NCBI GenBank assembly: GCA_945901145.1
Contig: CAMDJY010000033.1
Span: 1 to 10,182 of the forward strand
From: Legionella genomosp. 1
GTDB lineage: Bacteria > Pseudomonadota > Gammaproteobacteria > Legionellales > Legionellaceae
DNA length: 10,182 bases
Direction: 5' to 3'
A program made the translations under genes and the position numbers. Positions 7,861 to 10,182 of this stretch are shown here, one piece after another. Each line of letters starts with the position of its first letter. Position 1 is the first letter of the stretch. The notes below the pieces were generated by a model. It saw only the letters and a list, made by a program, of their open reading frames with translations. It made no database searches and was not told the origin of the DNA.

Positions 7861-10182
7861 TCAGGTTCGTCCTCATATCAAACCATGGTTATCACGTCTT
7901 TGGATATCTTTTACAATTTTAGTCGTTTTGACTGCCATTTTTATGACGTTTTTTCGTGCGATGACTCCTTGGGTCAATCAACATAAACAACAAGTTGAAC
8001 AGCAGCTTTCTACACTTTTGGGTGAAAAAGTTACAATTCAAGCCATGGAAACCAGTTGGTATTGGTTTCAGCCCATGTTGAAATTAGACCAAGTCTTTGT
8101 TACTCGTGATGGGCGTTCGGTGTTACAACTTGATAAATTACTGGTTGGGCTTAACCTATGGAGTTCCTTGATTCATTGGCAAATCCAGCCCGGTATTTTA
8201 TTGATTGATCATGTGCAGTTGACCATTCGACAAACTGATGAGGGATGGAGAATTGATGGCGTGCGCCAGGGTGGTCAGTTGCCACAGGTGAGCTCAGCGT
8301 CTTATTTGCCTTTTTTACATTGGTTATTGCTACATAAAAAGCTCATTGTCAAAAATGTTAGTGCGATGGTCTATTTGCATGATGGTGTGGTGATTCCTAT
8401 TCAATCGATGAATTTACGAGCAGCTTATCAGCATGGGCGTTATCGGATAAAAGGAGAGGCTTTGTTTGGTGATGCGAAGCAAACTGAGTTGCATCTCCAA
8501 GGTGATCTTGGCCTAAGCTCGGATCTTAGTACCAGTCAAGGCGATATATTTTTATCTGCACAACACTTTAATTTTTCACCTTGGAAAATGTTTTTGGAAA
8601 AATTGCCATATGTGATTGAAGCGGGTGAGGGTGATGTCGATGTGTGGTTAAAATTAGATCATGGGACCATCATTCAAGCGCAATCTACGGTGGCGCTGCA
8701 TGACGTGAAATGGCATAAGCAACATGAACACACCCAGCAAGTGGTTCAGGATTTTTCAGCAAATTTAGCGTGGAAGCCGACTCGAACTGGCTGGCAGGGC
8801 AGTGCTGACCATGTTTTTTTAAATTTATCTCAACAAGTGTTGTCAGAAAATGCTTTTTTGTTGAATTATGATCATTCATCGGAAAATTATCGATTATTTA
8901 TCAATAAATTAAAATTAGAACGGTCATGGCTGAAGTTATTGGCTTGGAATGATCTCGCTAAATTTATTTTAGAAAGGAATTTGCAGGGGAATTTTGATAA
9001 TAGTCAAATTGGTTTTCATGATGGCAATATCAATTATTTTCTGTCTCGATTTTCAGATTTATCATGGGATGCAAAAGATAAACTTCCTGAAGTTAAACAT
9101 TTATCTGGCGCGCTTTATTGGGAGCCTACGACCGGTCGTTTGGAACTTGATAGTCAAGATGTGCATGTGCGGTTTACGAAAAAGCCTGCTTTGCAATTTA
9201 AAGCGTGTACGATGACAGCTGATTGGAAAGCGTTAAGTCAGGGGTTGCGTATTAGTTTTGATCAGTTGGTGCTGGAGCATCCAAATGGTATCTTGAGCGC
9301 TCGAGGGGTGTTGGATCAGGCGGGAAAAGATTCACTGGATCATTTGCAAATGACGACAGAATTTTCTGCGGATAACGCAGAATTTTGGTTGACTTATTTG
9401 CCAAATGCTTCGATGAAACCGAAATTAATCAATTGGCTAAAAGAGGATATACAACATATTCACCAAGCCAATGGACGGGTGATTTTTAATGGTAATTTTA
9501 AGGACTTTCCTTTTGATGAAGCCCCTGGCGATTTTTCTGTTCATGCATTTTTAAACGATGTTGATGTGCGATTTCATCATGATTGGCCTATGGCACATCA
9601 TCTTGATGCAGCGCTTATGGTGAATAAACGCATGCTCACAGTGGATATACCTCAGGGCGAGTTATCCCCACATCTGCCTATGGAACAAGTCCATCTTGAA
9701 ATTTCTGAATTAGGTTTAGGCCACGAAACTTTGTTGTCGCATGGTACAATTCGCGCCCCGGCTGCAAATATGCTTGCATATATTTTTGCCTCGCCACTGC
9801 AACAGTCTTTACAAAAGTTAAATGTTTTATCCATTCAAGACAATTTGGATTTAGATTTAAATTTAGCGATTCCGTTTGATCCGGAAACGGATGACGTGTT
9901 AGTGAATGGTTCTTTGGTGTTTCAAGACAATGACACGCGTGTGAATATGGCGTTGAGTCCGCTTGATTTAAAGCATGTGTCAGGGACATTGTTTTTTGAT
10001 GAGCATGGTGTTGTGGACACGACGTTACAAGCAGATTTTCTCGAAGAGCCAGTTATTTTAAAAATGACAACACAACAAAAACCAAATCCTCAGACCCAAA
10101 TTCAAATGACGGGTGAATTTCCAGTATCTGCTTTGCACAAGCAATGGCCTGCTCCTGTATGGGCATTGATTGAAGGTCGTTT
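7853..10182 (+). CDS. yhdP: YhdP family AsmA-like envelope protein, 3' end outside the window
   Basis: YhdP is an inner-membrane-anchored periplasmic protein of the AsmA/TamB-like group (DUF3971) that, with TamB and YdbH, moves phospholipids to the outer membrane in E. coli. The frame is open from GTG 7853 to the window edge: 776 codons plus two bases, about 60% of the roughly 1270 residues usual for the family. One membrane segment lies at about residues 15-35 after a short basic cytoplasmic tail. Then comes the family start pattern with VTIQAMETSWYWFQP and LNLWSSLIHWQI. The later block FWLTYLPNASMKPKLINWL, NGRVIFNGNFKDFPF and FHHDWPMAHHLDAAL matches the YFPENLM, YGGNPQLFPY and FQPDWPALTNLDIEL region of E. 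coli YhdP in order. The rest is repetitive beta-strand sequence, as expected for a long lipid-carrying groove. It overlaps lolA by 8 bases. A local AT-rich patch spans about 8821-9000. In E. coli yhdP stands in a different neighbourhood, near rng and tldD. Confidence 0.9.
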   Translation, partial: MVSQVRPHIKPWLSRLWISFTILVVLTAIFMTFFRAMTPWVNQHKQQVEQQLSTLLGEKVTIQAMETSWYWFQPMLKLDQVFVTRDGRSVLQLDKLLVGLNLWSSLIHWQIQPGILLIDHVQLTIRQTDEGWRIDGVRQGGQLPQVSSASYLPFLHWLLLHKKLIVKNVSAMVYLHDGVVIPIQSMNLRAAYQHGRYRIKGEALFGDAKQTELHLQGDLGLSSDLSTSQGDIFLSAQHFNFSPWKMFLEKLPYVIEAGEGDVDVWLKLDHGTIIQAQSTVALHDVKWHKQHEHTQQVVQDFSANLAWKPTRTGWQGSADHVFLNLSQQVLSENAFLLNYDHSSENYRLFINKLKLERSWLKLLAWNDLAKFILERNLQGNFDNSQIGFHDGNINYFLSRFSDLSWDAKDKLPEVKHLSGALYWEPTTGRLELDSQDVHVRFTKKPALQFKACTMTADWKALSQGLRISFDQLVLEHPNGILSARGVLDQAGKDSLDHLQMTTEFSADNAEFWLTYLPNASMKPKLINWLKEDIQHIHQANGRVIFNGNFKDFPFDEAPGDFSVHAFLNDVDVRFHHDWPMAHHLDAALMVNKRMLTVDIPQGELSPHLPMEQVHLEISELGLGHETLLSHGTIRAPAANMLAYIFASPLQQSLQKLNVLSIQDNLDLDLNLAIPFDPETDDVLVNGSLVFQDNDTRVNMALSPLDLKHVSGTLFFDEHGVVDTTLQADFLEEPVILKMTTQQKPNPQTQIQMTGEFPVSALHKQWPAPVWALIEGR

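Noticed and set aside
9678..9989. Minus-strand open frame of 103 codons within yhdP
   Set aside because: It lies wholly opposite a frame with clear YhdP homology, shows no recognisable domain and has no promoter or ribosome site that I could see.

Overview
The window reads as chromosomal core sequence from a moderately AT-rich gammaproteobacterium. The evidence is E. coli-type prfB-lysS coupling, a trxB / ftsK-lolA block, a LolA-type lipoprotein chaperone and a YhdP-family protein. Together these require an outer membrane and resemble gammaproteobacterial gene order. The base composition would suit a Legionellales-like lineage, but that placement is a guess from composition and protein character, not a demonstrated assignment. 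No rRNA, tRNA, CRISPR array, insertion sequence or prophage gene was seen, and no stretch longer than about 75 bases lacks a gene.

Layout. (1) 1-1206: a 17-bp-spaced promoter, partly inside a perfect 8+8 bp dyad, precedes a family 3 glycoside hydrolase of the NagZ type. It starts at 85 and carries an N-terminal export-like segment. (2) 1261-3863: prfB (release factor 2) and lysS (lysyl-tRNA synthetase), overlapping by ATGA. The prfB gene lacks the programmed frameshift: leucine 25 is followed directly by an in-frame Asp codon instead of UGA. (3) 3865-4818, minus strand: trxB (thioredoxin reductase), whose stop is one base from the stop of lysS. (4) 4819-4889: a 71-bp divergent promoter region with an 8-bp direct repeat at a 20-bp period. 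(5) 4890-10182: ftsK (one-base gap) lolA (8-bp overlap) yhdP, the last cut off by the window edge.

How they fit together. prfB and lysS are translation genes, while trxB supplies reduced thioredoxin. The ftsK-lolA-yhdP cluster serves chromosome segregation at the septum, lipoprotein transfer to the outer membrane and, by family knowledge, phospholipid movement to the outer membrane. Compared with E. coli (trxB, lrp, ftsK, lolA, rarA), lrp is missing and yhdP occupies the place of rarA.

I did not find a convincing undescribed system. The most informative points are the frameshift-free prfB, the translationally overlapped lolA-yhdP pair, the apparently exported NagZ-type enzyme with a one-residue insertion in a conserved substrate loop, and the dyad over its promoter.
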